This document shows positions 1 through 7,384 of a DNA stretch of 12,770 bases, one piece after another. Every line of letters begins with the position of its first letter. The stretch's first letter is position 1. The notes under the pieces were generated by a model, which was not told the origin of the DNA, searched no databases, and was given only the letters and a program-made list of their open reading frames with translations. The DNA is from Gammaproteobacteria bacterium. GTDB lineage: Bacteria; Pseudomonadota; Gammaproteobacteria; QOAV01. Location of the stretch: the NCBI GenBank assembly GCA_003972845.1, contig QOAV01000164.1, positions 1 through 12,770 of the forward strand, read 5' to 3'. Both the position numbers and the translations under genes were made by a program.

Positions 1-775
1 CGCTGGTGTCGCATTGATGCAGTAAGAACAACAGGGCTGCCCAACGCTTGACCGGATCGCTGGTCTGTTTTGCAACCAGGGCAAGAGTTTCAAGTAGTTC
101 GGGTAATGCCTGATGGCTGCGGGCATCCGCTCCGAGGCAGTTCGCCAGTTCCGGAAAAACATCTTTCAGTGCGCCGGACGAGTGCAACACGCGAAAGAAT
201 ACCTCCGGATTCGGCTCGGACAAGGCGCGGGACATTTCCGACCAGATTCGCGCGGGTGTCAGGGAGCGAAGCTCGCCGGACTGTGCCATTTCCTGCATCA
301 AGCGGTGCGTTTCGTGGGCGATGTGGAATCCGTGGCGGTGAAATCGTGCGGTGAAACGCGCCGCGCGCAGCAGGCGCAGCGGGTCCTCGGAGAATGCGTC
401 GGAAACATGTCTGATTCTGCCATTCTGCAGATCATCCCGGCCGTGAAACGGGTCCACCACCTCGCCATCCTCGTTCATCGCCATGGCGTTGATGGTGAAG
501 TCGCGGCGTTTCAGATCCTGTTCGAGAGTCACGTCCGGCCCGGCGTGTATTTCAAAGCCCTTGTAGCCGCACCCGGTTTTGCATTCCACCCGCGCGAGGG
601 CATATTCCTCCCCGGTTTGCGGGTGGATGAAAACGGGAAAATCGGCATCGGCGCGCGTGAACCCCGCCGCCAGCATTTCTTCCGGCGTCGCTCCGACCAC
701 CACCCAATCCCGGTCTTTCGCCGGAATGCCGAGCAGCTTGTCGCGCACCGCGCCGCCAACGAGCCAGGTCTGCAT
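1..775 (-). CDS. cca: CCA tRNA nucleotidyltransferase, N-terminal 258 residues (cut by window start)
   Basis: Adds or repairs the 3' CCA end of tRNAs in the cytoplasm using CTP and ATP. Reading the minus strand from ATG at 773-775 gives an open frame to the window edge. It begins MQTWLVGGAVRDKLLG, followed by KDRDWVVVG, whose Asp21 and Asp23 are the metal-binding pair of class II nucleotidyltransferases. Further on come LKRRDFTINAMA and EDPLRLLRAARFTARF, all strongly like E. coli Cca. Where E. coli has the HPEID/GIHT segment and the CHDLGK motif of its HD phosphohydrolase domain, this protein reads LGADARSHQALPELLETL and WAALLFLLHQCD, so the HD metal ligands seem to be missing. It probably acts as a nucleotidyltransferase only, but the C-terminus is outside the window. 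The start lies 7 bp after the stop of the small S24-like gene, so the two are probably co-transcribed. Identification of the family is firm. Confidence 0.95.
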   Translation of the reverse strand, partial: MQTWLVGGAVRDKLLGIPAKDRDWVVVGATPEEMLAAGFTRADADFPVFIHPQTGEEYALARVECKTGCGYKGFEIHAGPDVTLEQDLKRRDFTINAMAMNEDGEVVDPFHGRDDLQNGRIRHVSDAFSEDPLRLLRAARFTARFHRHGFHIAHETHRLMQEMAQSGELRSLTPARIWSEMSRALSEPNPEVFFRVLHSSGALKDVFPELANCLGADARSHQALPELLETLALVAKQTSDPVKRWAALLFLLHQCDTS

Positions 776-782
776 CGGGCTT

Positions 783-1127
783 TCAGCGGTAATGCTTGAT
801 GTTGCGTTTGCCGTTTATGCGCTTGCCGTTACGCTGTACGACCACGCCTTTGACCCGCTCCAGGTCGTCCAGTTCTTCCAGTTTGCCGGTTTTCAGGGTG
901 CGTAGAAAATAGCGTTGCTCGCCAGAGGTTTTGTCGATCAGCAGCTGGCGCAATTCATGATTGTCGTCATACAGGGCAATCACGAACGACTCGTGGGTGG
1001 CGTAGCCGGTGGGATCAACAACAACCACGTTGCCGGGTTCGAATTCCGGCTCCATGTCATCGGCAATGACCTGCAGGGCCACCAGCGTATCGTTGGTGCT
1101 GCAACCGCCGCTGAATTGATTGTCCAT
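783..1127 (-). CDS. Small S24/LexA-like domain protein with replaced catalytic residues
   Basis: A 114-residue protein made almost entirely of a LexA/UmuD-type (peptidase S24) beta fold, with no DNA-binding domain in front. The segment VIADDMEPEFEPGNVVVVDP (residues 20-39) corresponds to the family signature GDSMxPxxxxGDxVxVDP. The nucleophile Ser is Asp24 here, and the position of the catalytic Lys (about 36 residues on) appears to be Arg60 in ELRQLL. It is therefore unlikely to be a protease. Its role is unknown; a scaffold or regulatory role is a guess. The start ATG has a GGGTGA ribosome site just upstream, and a good minus-strand promoter lies at 1159-1186. It is followed 7 bp later by cca, probably in the same transcript. 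Being a real gene is well supported; the fold is a family-level inference. Confidence 0.82.
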   Translation of the reverse strand: MDNQFSGGCSTNDTLVALQVIADDMEPEFEPGNVVVVDPTGYATHESFVIALYDDNHELRQLLIDKTSGEQRYFLRTLKTGKLEELDDLERVKGVVVQRNGKRINGKRNIKHYR

Positions 1128-1158
1128 GATATCACCCGTGAGTGTTAATGCGCGCCCA

Positions 1159-1186
1159 AGTATAGCACGCTGATTACGTTGGTAAA
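1159..1186 (-). promoter_or_regulatory. Promoter for the S24-like gene and cca
   Basis: On the minus strand a -35 TTTACC (1181-1186) and a -10 TATACT (1159-1164) are separated by 16 bp. The -10 matches sigma-70 consensus at 5 of 6 positions. The -35 overlaps that of the divergent glutaredoxin promoter. Predicted leader length is about 25 nt. Confidence 0.5.
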
Positions 1187-1207
1187 TTCATCCTGTTTCG
1201 GTATCAT
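1179..1207 (+). promoter_or_regulatory. Promoter for the glutaredoxin gene
   Basis: TTGGTA (1179-1184) and TATCAT (1202-1207) are separated by exactly 17 bp, giving a sigma-70-like promoter with a 5/6 -10 box. Transcription would start near 1214. This argues against a TTG start at 1207, which lies inside the -10 box. Confidence 0.55.
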
Positions 1208-1236
1208 TGCCGCCGTTTTCGCTATTGGAGCAAACT

Positions 1237-1494
1237 GTGCCGAAGGTTGAAATGTACACGACCAATTTCTGCCCCTACTGTGTTCGGGCGTTGCAGTTCC
1301 TGACTTCCCGGGAAGTGGAAGTGGAGCGCATCTATGTGGACCGGGATCCTTCCCAGTTCGAAACCATGTTGCAACGCAGCATGGGACGGCGCACAGTCCC
1401 GCAGATTTTCATCGATGATTTTCATGTCGGTGGTTATGATGACCTGATGGCCCTGCATCGCGCCGGCAAGCTGGAGCCGTTGCTGCAACAATAA
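1237..1494 (+). CDS. grxC: Glutaredoxin 3 (GrxC type)
   Basis: An 85-residue dithiol glutaredoxin that reduces protein disulfides and glutathione mixed disulfides in the cytoplasm. The active site is CPYC in YTTNFCPYCVRA near the N-terminus. The cis-proline glutathione-binding loop is TVPQIFID, followed by the GGYDDL motif that contacts glutathione. Length matches bacterial GrxC (about 83-87 residues). The start is a GTG at 1237 with GGAG 6 nt upstream. A TTG at 1207 is rejected because it sits in the promoter; an ATG at 1252 would leave only a short beta strand before CPYC and lacks a ribosome site as good. The gene is monocistronic, divergent from the S24-like gene and convergent with cysG. 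Identification is firm; the exact gene symbol rests on motif similarity. Confidence 0.93.
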   Translation: MPKVEMYTTNFCPYCVRALQFLTSREVEVERIYVDRDPSQFETMLQRSMGRRTVPQIFIDDFHVGGYDDLMALHRAGKLEPLLQQ

Positions 1495-1507
1495 GGCGGC
1501 TTTTCAC

Positions 1508-1525
1508 CAGCAGTCCAGTCTGCTG
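1508..1525. terminator. Stem-loop between convergent grxC and cysG
   Basis: CAGCAG (1508-1513) and CTGCTG (1520-1525) form a perfect 6-bp stem with a 6-nt loop in the 56-bp gap between the two convergent stop codons. Neither strand has a proper T-run after it, so it is at best a weak bidirectional terminator. Confidence 0.3.
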
Positions 1526-1550
1526 TTCAGCGGTCCGGTATCGCCGGGGA

Positions 1551-2963
1551 TCAGTCCAGATGGCAGCCGCTGTTGTCACCGTCGGCCTGATACCAGGCCA
1601 GTTTTTTCTGCAGTGTCACGACTTCGCCGATAATGATCAAGGTAGGCGGTTTTGCCTGCGCTTTTTTGACAATGGTCGGCAGGGTCGCCAGAGTGCCGGT
1701 ACAGACTTTCTGGTCCGGGGTGGTGCCACGCTGGATAAGAGCGGCAGGGGTATCGGCGGCGCGGCCGTGACTGATCATCTGTTCGCAAATGATCTTGACG
1801 CCAACCAGTCCCATGTAGATGACCACGGTCTGGTTTGGCTGCACCAGGGCATTCCAGTTCAGGTTGACCGTGCCGTCTTTCAGATTGCCGGTGGCGAACA
1901 GACAGGTCTGGGCGTAATCGCGATGGGTCAGCGGTATGCCGGCGTAGCTGGCGCAGCCGGAAGCGGCGGTAATGCCGGGAACCACCTGGAAATTCACCTT
2001 GTTGTCGGCCAGGGTGTCGATTTCTTCGCCGCCGCGGCCGAATATGAAAGGATCACCGCCCTTGAGCCGGCAAACGCGCTTGCCTTCCTGCGCCAGCCGC
2101 ACCAGCATCTGGTTGATGCCTTCCTGTGGCACCGCATGATTGTCGCGTTCCTTGCCCACATAGATGCGAGCAGCATCGCGTCGGCACAAGTCCATGATGC
2201 CTTTGGATACCAGCCGGTCGTAGACGATGACATCGGCCTGCTGCATCAGGCGTAGCGCCTTGAAGGTCAGCAGGTCGGGGTCGCCCGGCCCGGCGCCCAC
2301 CAGATAGACTTCACCGGGAACGCTTTGCTGTGACTTGTTATCCAGTATGCCTTGCATTTGTTCACGGGCCTGGTCCAGATTGCCGGACAGGGCGAGTTCC
2401 GCCACCGGCCCGGCCAGGGTGTTTTCCCAGAATACGCGGCGATCGTTGACCGTGCTGAAGCTCTGTTTTACCTGATCGCGGAAATCCGCTGCCAGTTTCG
2501 CCAGTTTGCCGTAGGATGCAGGAATGGCCGCTTCGATGGTGGCGCGGATCAGGCGCGCCAGCACCGGTGATACGCCGCCGGTGGAAACCGCAATCTGCAC
2601 CGGCGAACGATCTATGATGGAAGGCATGATGAAACTGCAAAGCCGCGGCGAATCGACCACGTTGACCGGGATGTTCAGCCGTTGCGCCTCGGCCGAAACC
2701 CGGGCGTTGACTTCGCTGTCATCGGTGGCGGCGATGACCAGTTTGCGGCCGTTCAGCTGTGACGCCTCGAAAGATCCTTCCGTGTACTCGATCCGGCCCT
2801 GGTCCAGCGCTGTTTTCAGATCGGCGTGCAAATCAGGAGCAACCACCGTCACGCGCGCTCCGGCCTCCAGCAACAGGGCGGCCTTGCGCGCGGCGATGTC
2901 GCCACCGCCAATGACCAGACAGGGCTGGTTGCGGATGTTCAGGAACAGGGGCAGATAATCCAT
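1551..2963 (-). CDS. cysG: Siroheme synthase CysG (trifunctional)
   Basis: A 470-residue protein with the full CysG layout. It converts uroporphyrinogen III to siroheme, the cofactor of sulfite and nitrite reductases, in three steps: SAM-dependent bis-methylation, NAD-dependent dehydrogenation and ferrochelation. The N-terminal Rossmann domain shows [20 protein letters not shown] (residues 17-36) and the dehydrogenase/chelatase Asp104 in NVVDSP. The C-terminal uroporphyrinogen methyltransferase domain starts at about 217 with [15 protein letters not shown] and carries [16 protein letters not shown] (about 299-314) and VPGITAASG. Residue 128, reported as a phosphoserine in Salmonella CysG, is Thr here (AVSTGG). 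The C-terminus runs about 13 residues past E. coli CysG. The gene is alone on its strand, divergent from the SCP2-like gene. Family assignment is essentially certain. Confidence 0.97.
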   Translation of the reverse strand: MDYLPLFLNIRNQPCLVIGGGDIAARKAALLLEAGARVTVVAPDLHADLKTALDQGRIEYTEGSFEASQLNGRKLVIAATDDSEVNARVSAEAQRLNIPVNVVDSPRLCSFIMPSIIDRSPVQIAVSTGGVSPVLARLIRATIEAAIPASYGKLAKLAADFRDQVKQSFSTVNDRRVFWENTLAGPVAELALSGNLDQAREQMQGILDNKSQQSVPGEVYLVGAGPGDPDLLTFKALRLMQQADVIVYDRLVSKGIMDLCRRDAARIYVGKERDNHAVPQEGINQMLVRLAQEGKRVCRLKGGDPFIFGRGGEEIDTLADNKVNFQVVPGITAASGCASYAGIPLTHRDYAQTCLFATGNLKDGTVNLNWNALVQPNQTVVIYMGLVGVKIICEQMISHGRAADTPAALIQRGTTPDQKVCTGTLATLPTIVKKAQAKPPTLIIIGEVVTLQKKLAWYQADGDNSGCHLD

Positions 2964-3015
2964 GGCGTCAGTCGCTCGAAAAAGGGTGGTACAAAAACAT
3001 AATCAACAGTATATG

Positions 3016-3045
3016 AGTATACCCTGATATTGGTGGTGTTTTCAC
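3016..3045 (-). promoter_or_regulatory. Possible cysG promoter
   Basis: On the minus strand GTGAAA (3040-3045) and TATACT (3016-3021) are 18 bp apart. A second TATACT lies 8 bp downstream (3008-3013). The two boxes form part of an inverted repeat, GTATA-TGAG-TATAC, at 3009-3022. The -10 is good and the -35 is weak (4/6). The leader would be about 45 nt. The surrounding gap 2964-3214 (251 bp) shows no further gene that I can support. Confidence 0.4.
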
Positions 3046-3109
3046 GGGTTTAAGCAGGTAAACCGGCATGACCGAACGTATTAACCATTGCTTACATAGG
3101 CCGGATTTC

Positions 3110-3137
3110 TTGCGTGCAGGGCGGGTTTTGTGATACT
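3110..3137 (+). promoter_or_regulatory. Possible promoter of the SCP2-like gene
   Basis: TTGCGT (3110-3115) and GATACT (3132-3137) are 16 bp apart, and a TG one base before the -10 gives an extended -10. Both boxes match consensus only partly, so this is tentative. Confidence 0.28.
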
Positions 3138-3214
3138 CAAGTGAACATCGATCAGCACACGTCTCGTGCAAACAATAAAGATCGAAAATTACCAACCCAA
3201 AAGGAGAATGACGA

Positions 3215-3739
3215 ATGAACAAGAAGATACTGGCCGGGGTGCTGGCCACGATTAGCGGCGGTTTTTCCGCAATCACCCTGGCGGCCACGCCGCTGATGTC
3301 CTCGGAGTGGGCTGCGGCCGCCTGCGAGGCCTGGAACCAGAACCCCACGTTGACGGATGAACTGGAAAAATCCGGCTGGGTCAAGAATGATGGCGGCAAG
3401 GGCTACAAAGCCATGCAGATCTATCGCTCCGACTGCGAAAACAGCCCGCATATCGAACTGCAGATAGCGGAGAAGGATGGCAAGGCCATGTGCATTTATG
3501 GCGGCCCGGTGAAAACAGCCAAGCTGGACAAGAGCGTGGATTACATCATGAACGCATCCACCAAGAACTGGGAAAAAATGGGGCGCGGCGACCTGGGCGC
3601 CATGGGCGCAATGATGACTTTCCGCCTGAAATTCAAGGGACCCAAGGGCGAAGCCATGTCCAACATGGGGCCGTTTGGCGAGTTCCTGCTGTTGCCGGGC
3701 AAGGTGGAAGGCGATCCGACCGTTTGCCCGACCAGCTAA
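3215..3739 (+). CDS. Predicted exported SCP2-like (sterol carrier protein 2) lipid-binding protein
   Basis: A 174-residue protein. Residues 1-24 form a classic Sec signal peptide (MNKK, hydrophobic stretch, LAA), so it is probably periplasmic. The mature part contains DYIMNASTKNWEKMGRGDLG (109-128), then AMMTFRLKFKGPKGEAMSNMGPF. This is the pattern of the SCP2 domain (strand, W-x-x-M-G-x-G, M-x-A-M, R-L-x-x-K-G, M). That suggests binding of a hydrophobic ligand such as a lipid, hopanoid or fatty acid, which is not shown by sequence. Four cysteines (37, 74, 93, 171) could make two disulfides. The start has AGGAG (3202-3206) 8 nt upstream; an ATG at 3208 is out of frame. The gene stands alone with its own terminator. 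The gene and export signal are well supported; the SCP2 call is from pattern memory. Confidence 0.8.
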   Translation: MNKKILAGVLATISGGFSAITLAATPLMSSEWAAAACEAWNQNPTLTDELEKSGWVKNDGGKGYKAMQIYRSDCENSPHIELQIAEKDGKAMCIYGGPVKTAKLDKSVDYIMNASTKNWEKMGRGDLGAMGAMMTFRLKFKGPKGEAMSNMGPFGEFLLLPGKVEGDPTVCPTS

Positions 3740-3767
3740 TGCATGTGCTGATCGCTTGTATGTAGGG

Positions 3768-3793
3768 AAGGGGAGCGCCGCTCCCCTTTTTTT
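3768..3793 (+). terminator. Strong intrinsic terminator after the SCP2-like gene
   Basis: A 9-bp stem, AAGGGGAGC (3768-3776) pairing with GCTCCCCTT (3780-3788), has a 3-nt loop and runs into seven T residues at 3787-3793. The last two T's belong to the stop codon (3792-3794) of the convergent RND gene. On the minus strand the hairpin is followed only by TTCCC, so it is weak in that direction. Confidence 0.88.
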
Positions 3794-6700
3794 ACGCCTG
3801 TCGCTTTTTCTCCAGCCTGCTGTAGCGGCCGTAGTACACCAGCGGAATGACAAACAGCGTCAGTATGGTCGATACCAGCGTGCCGAATACCAGCGAGATC
3901 GCCAGTCCGCCAAATACCGGGTCGAAGATCATGATGAAGGTGCCCAGAATGATCGCCAGAGCGGTCAGCATAATGGGTCTGAGACGTGTGGCGCCCGCCT
4001 GCAGTACCGCTTCTGCTACGCTGTGGCCGGATTTACGATATTCCAGTATGAAGTCGATCAGCAATAACGAATTGCGCACCACGATACCTGCCAGAGCGAT
4101 CATGCCGATCATGGAAGTGGCGGTAAAAGGCTGGTTCAGGAAGGCATGACCGCCGAATATGCCGATAATGGTCAGGGGGATTGCGCCCATGACGATGATG
4201 GGGATAATAAATGACTGGTAGTAGCCCACTAGTACCAGATAGATCAGCACAATGGCGACGCCGAAAGCTGCCCCCAGGTCGCGGAACACGTCCAGAGTGA
4301 GGCGCATTTCGCCGTCCCAGCGCACTGAATAGCCGGTAATGTCCGGGTCTGCCATGAAATACTGTTTTAGTTTGATGCCGTTGGGCAAGGGGTTGTTTTT
4401 CAGGTACTTCCACATGCGCAGCACGGCGTACACCTGGGAAGTTTTCGCCATTTCGCCCTCGACAAACACCACCGGGCGCTGGTCCTTGTGCAGGATGGAA
4501 AACGGGGCCGGTACTTTTTCTATATTGGCGATTTCTGATAGCGGTATCTGTTTGCCCTGGCGATTGGTAAAGAACACTGCTGACAGATCAGCCGGTCCGC
4601 GGCGGTCGGAAACCGGGACGCGAAACTCGATGGGCACCGGTTCTTTTTCTTCATCCATGTGCACCGTGCCGATGTCATAGCCGGCAAGAAATGTGCGCAG
4701 GGTCTGCGCTACCTGTGAGGGCAGAATACCCAGTAACGCGGCCTTTTCGCGGTTAACCTTGATTTTGTATTCCGACGTCGGTTCTTCCACGGAAGTATCA
4801 ATGTCCACCACGTCGTCAGTGGTCATGAAAACATGCTGTTTCAGTTGCAGGGCGATTTCACGCGCTTTGTCCATGTCCGGACCATAGACCTCCGCCAGTA
4901 CGGTGGCGCGCACCGGCGGGCCGGGCGGGTCTTCCACCAGTTTGATGGTGGCGCCGGTTTTTTGCGCCAGTTCGGCCAGCGCAGGACGCATTTGCAGGGC
5001 GATATCGATGGAGCTGATGTCGCGATGATGCTTGTCACGAAGATGTACGCGCACTTCGGCAACTTGCGGACCGCGCTTCAGGCCGGAACCGCGCAGCAGG
5101 CCGTTGAAGTCGATGACGCCGGGTTCTCCCACCGAGGTTTCATAGGATGCGACTTCCGGGTTTGCTCGCACGATATCTCCCACCATGCGGGCAATCCGGT
5201 CAGTGTTTTCCAGCGCCGTGCCATCGCGGGCGTCTATGGTGATGTTGAACGTGTTGGTATTGTTCTTGGGTAGCATCTTGAAAGTCACCAGCCCCATGGA
5301 AGGCATGGCCAGAGCCAGTCCCAACAGGGCTAGCAGGAACAGATAGAACAGAATTCGCAGTGGCTTGCTGGCGACCAGTTTTTTCATGATGACGTGATAA
5401 CCGCGTTCCAGAATTCCGCCGCCATGTTCATGTTCATCCGCGCCGCGCAGCTTGCACCAGCGGTAGGCTGCCCACGGCGCGACGGTATAGGCGACCGCCA
5501 GCGAAGTGATCATCGCTACAGGCACAAAGAACGGTATCGGCGCCATATAGGGGCCCATCATGCCGGTCACCCAGAACATGGGAAGAAACGCCAGTATGAC
5601 AGTAAAAGTCGCCAGATTTGTAGGCTTGCCGATTTCGTTGACTGCAGCGACCACACCTTTGAAGCGGTCAATGCCTTTCCTGCTGTAATGGCGGAACACG
5701 TTCTCGATCACTACGATGGAATCATCCACCAGCAATCCCAGCGACAGAATCAGGGCGAACAGGGTGATACGGTTGATGGTCTGTCCGGCCATCATGCCGA
5801 TGAGCAGGGTGATGAGCAAAATCAACGGGATGGTCAGGGTCACGATGCCGGCTGCGCGCGGGCCCAGAAAGACGATCAGCAGTATGATAATGGAGCCCAC
5901 GGCAATACCGAGGTGTTCCATCAGCAAGTTTACCGCCTGGTCGGCTTTCTTGCCGTCATCGCGTGTGACATTGACCATGACACCTTCGGGAATCACCTGA
6001 TCCCGCACTGTTTCCAGCTGTTTCAAAATATTTTTTGCGACTGTAACGGCGTTGGTGCCCTTGCGCTTGGCCAACGCCAGAGTCACCGCCGGTATTTCCA
6101 GATCTTCAGGACGTTCGTCCTCGTATGCCGGGCCGAAGCCGATGCGGTGTACAGTCTTGATTTCGCCGGGGCCGTCGGTGATGGTGGCGATGTTTTTCAG
6201 ATAGACTGGCCGGTGGTTGTACAATCCCACCACGACATTGGCCACATCGATGCTGGTTTGCAGTTTTCCGCCGGCCTGTACGGTTTCCACCTTGCCATGG
6301 TTGACGAAGGTGCCTGTGGGCATATCGACATTCGTGGCCTTGAGGACGCCTTCGATGTCGTTCAACGTGACGTTGTAGCGCCGCATCCTGGCCAGATCGA
6401 GTTCCACATTGATCTGGCGCTTGCGGCCGCCAAGTATGAAGGGGTTGGATGCCCCATCCACCTGGCGCAGGTATTCCATCAGAGTGCTGGCGACCTTGCG
6501 CAATTCACGGTCATCCAGACTGGCGGAAGAAAGAGAGATGGTTATGATGGGGACGTCGTCCACGTCCACGGGATGCACCAGCGGTTGCTCCGTGCCCGGC
6601 GGCATCTGGTCCAGGTGACTCATGATGCGGTCGTACAGTTTTACCAGCGAATCTTCCTTGTCCTCGCCGACTTCGAACTGCACAGAAACTACGCCCATGG

Positions 6701-6986
6701 ATTCACGCGCCATGCCGTAGGTGTGGTCGATGCCTTCCATGCCCTGCAGAATGGCTTCCAGTGGCTTGAGTATGAGCTGTTCAATTTCTTTTGGTGAGGC
6801 GCCAGGTTTTTGCACAATGATATTCGCTGCCGGCACTACTATTTGCGGATTCTCCTCGCGCGGGGTGACGAGAAACGCCGCTGTGCCGGCCAGGAAGCCC
6901 ATGAGCAGTATCAACAGAGTCAGCTTGCTACGGGCAAAAGCTTTGGTGATGCGCCCGGCAATATTGAGTTGAATGTCGTCGTTCAT
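3792..6986 (-). CDS. RND-family efflux pump, inner-membrane permease subunit
   Basis: A 1064-residue proton-driven exporter of the AcrB type (E. coli AcrB is 1049). It shows the duplicated RND layout: TM1 at about 20-40, periplasmic loop 1 to about 350, TM2-6 at about 355-505, TM7 at about 545-563, loop 2 to about 900, and TM8-12 at about 905-1053. The proton-relay pair is present as Asp421-Asp422 in LGLLVDDSIVVIENV. The position of AcrB Lys940 appears to be Arg971 in GIVVRNSLLLIDF. The HME (metal-type CusA/CzcA) signature in this helix is not seen, so a hydrophobic/amphiphilic substrate type is more likely, but the substrate is unknown. It is the last gene of the block with the ArsR regulator, TolC-like channel and adaptor stub, 60 bp after the stub; its ribosome site is weak. 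Confidence 0.95.
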   Translation of the reverse strand: MNDDIQLNIAGRITKAFARSKLTLLILLMGFLAGTAAFLVTPREENPQIVVPAANIIVQKPGASPKEIEQLILKPLEAILQGMEGIDHTYGMARESMGVVSVQFEVGEDKEDSLVKLYDRIMSHLDQMPPGTEQPLVHPVDVDDVPIITISLSSASLDDRELRKVASTLMEYLRQVDGASNPFILGGRKRQINVELDLARMRRYNVTLNDIEGVLKATNVDMPTGTFVNHGKVETVQAGGKLQTSIDVANVVVGLYNHRPVYLKNIATITDGPGEIKTVHRIGFGPAYEDERPEDLEIPAVTLALAKRKGTNAVTVAKNILKQLETVRDQVIPEGVMVNVTRDDGKKADQAVNLLMEHLGIAVGSIIILLIVFLGPRAAGIVTLTIPLILLITLLIGMMAGQTINRITLFALILSLGLLVDDSIVVIENVFRHYSRKGIDRFKGVVAAVNEIGKPTNLATFTVILAFLPMFWVTGMMGPYMAPIPFFVPVAMITSLAVAYTVAPWAAYRWCKLRGADEHEHGGGILERGYHVIMKKLVASKPLRILFYLFLLALLGLALAMPSMGLVTFKMLPKNNTNTFNITIDARDGTALENTDRIARMVGDIVRANPEVASYETSVGEPGVIDFNGLLRGSGLKRGPQVAEVRVHLRDKHHRDISSIDIALQMRPALAELAQKTGATIKLVEDPPGPPVRATVLAEVYGPDMDKAREIALQLKQHVFMTTDDVVDIDTSVEEPTSEYKIKVNREKAALLGILPSQVAQTLRTFLAGYDIGTVHMDEEKEPVPIEFRVPVSDRRGPADLSAVFFTNRQGKQIPLSEIANIEKVPAPFSILHKDQRPVVFVEGEMAKTSQVYAVLRMWKYLKNNPLPNGIKLKQYFMADPDITGYSVRWDGEMRLTLDVFRDLGAAFGVAIVLIYLVLVGYYQSFIIPIIVMGAIPLTIIGIFGGHAFLNQPFTATSMIGMIALAGIVVRNSLLLIDFILEYRKSGHSVAEAVLQAGATRLRPIMLTALAIILGTFIMIFDPVFGGLAISLVFGTLVSTILTLFVIPLVYYGRYSRLEKKRQA

Positions 6987-7046
6987 GCGATTTGCTCTTG
7001 ATGCGGTTTGTTCCAGTTCGGGATCGGCATCCGCCTGGATTGCTTA

Positions 7047-7382
7047 TTATTTGTTGAGATTGACGGGGCTGCCATCGTGCAGTGTACCGATTGGCCCGAG
7101 TATCACCCGGTCACCAGGCAGTAAGCCACTGAGAATTTCAACGGCACTGCCGTTCTTTTTACCGGGTTTAACCATGATGAAACGCGCCAGTCCGTCTCTG
7201 GCGATGAAAACGCCGGGAATACCGTTGCGTACAACAATGGCCGAAGAGGGCAGCTTCATCTGCTTGCTGCCAGCCTGCTCCGGGACGACATAAGCCCTGA
7301 ATGCCTGCGGTGTTTCAGCCGCCATCAGAGGCTGATGAACCACGAAACCAGCAAGCAGAATGAGGGCCAGCCGCCAGTGCAC
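7047..7382 (-). CDS. Adaptor-like stub: signal peptide plus C-terminal piece of an RND membrane fusion protein
   Basis: A 111-residue protein. Residues 1-21/22 look like a signal peptide (MHWRLALILLAGFVV to LMAA). From about residue 38 it reads like the C-terminal membrane-proximal end of RND periplasmic adaptors: KLPSSAIVVRNGIPGVFIARDG, then VEILSGLLPGDRVILGPIGTLHDGSPV. Normal adaptors are about 350-400 residues and include a lipoyl domain, a coiled-coil hairpin and a beta barrel; all three are absent. The upstream side is occupied by the intact tolC gene, so no lost part lies in another frame. The GTG start lies 2 nt after the tolC stop, giving tight translational coupling. The simplest history is an in-frame internal deletion of an adaptor gene that kept the signal peptide. 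It may still cap the pump or may be a relic. The gene is likely; the function is uncertain. Confidence 0.75.
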   Translation of the reverse strand: MHWRLALILLAGFVVHQPLMAAETPQAFRAYVVPEQAGSKQMKLPSSAIVVRNGIPGVFIARDGLARFIMVKPGKKNGSAVEILSGLLPGDRVILGPIGTLHDGSPVNLNK

Positions 7383-7384
7383 GA

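Noticed and set aside
113-799. A 228-codon open frame on the plus strand at the left end
   Set aside because: It is antisense to cca, whose protein matches the known family from its first residue; the plus-strand product shows no family pattern.
1207-1236. Earlier TTG start for the glutaredoxin
   Set aside because: It lies in the predicted -10 box and has no ribosome site; GTG 1237 has GGAG at good spacing and gives the usual length.
3064-3140. A 21-codon frame beginning ATG ACC GAA in the cysG/SCP2-like gap
   Set aside because: No ribosome site, very short, and it runs through the likely promoter of the SCP2-like gene.
5394-6797. A 467-codon open frame on the plus strand within the RND gene
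   Set aside because: It is antisense to a clear RND pump with conserved motifs; its translation is rich in His, Gln and Asp, shows no domain, and is explained by the codon bias of the minus-strand gene.
7047-7382. Adaptor gene broken by a frameshift
   Set aside because: The upstream sequence is the intact tolC gene and the short protein has its own signal peptide, so there is no displaced adaptor fragment in another frame.
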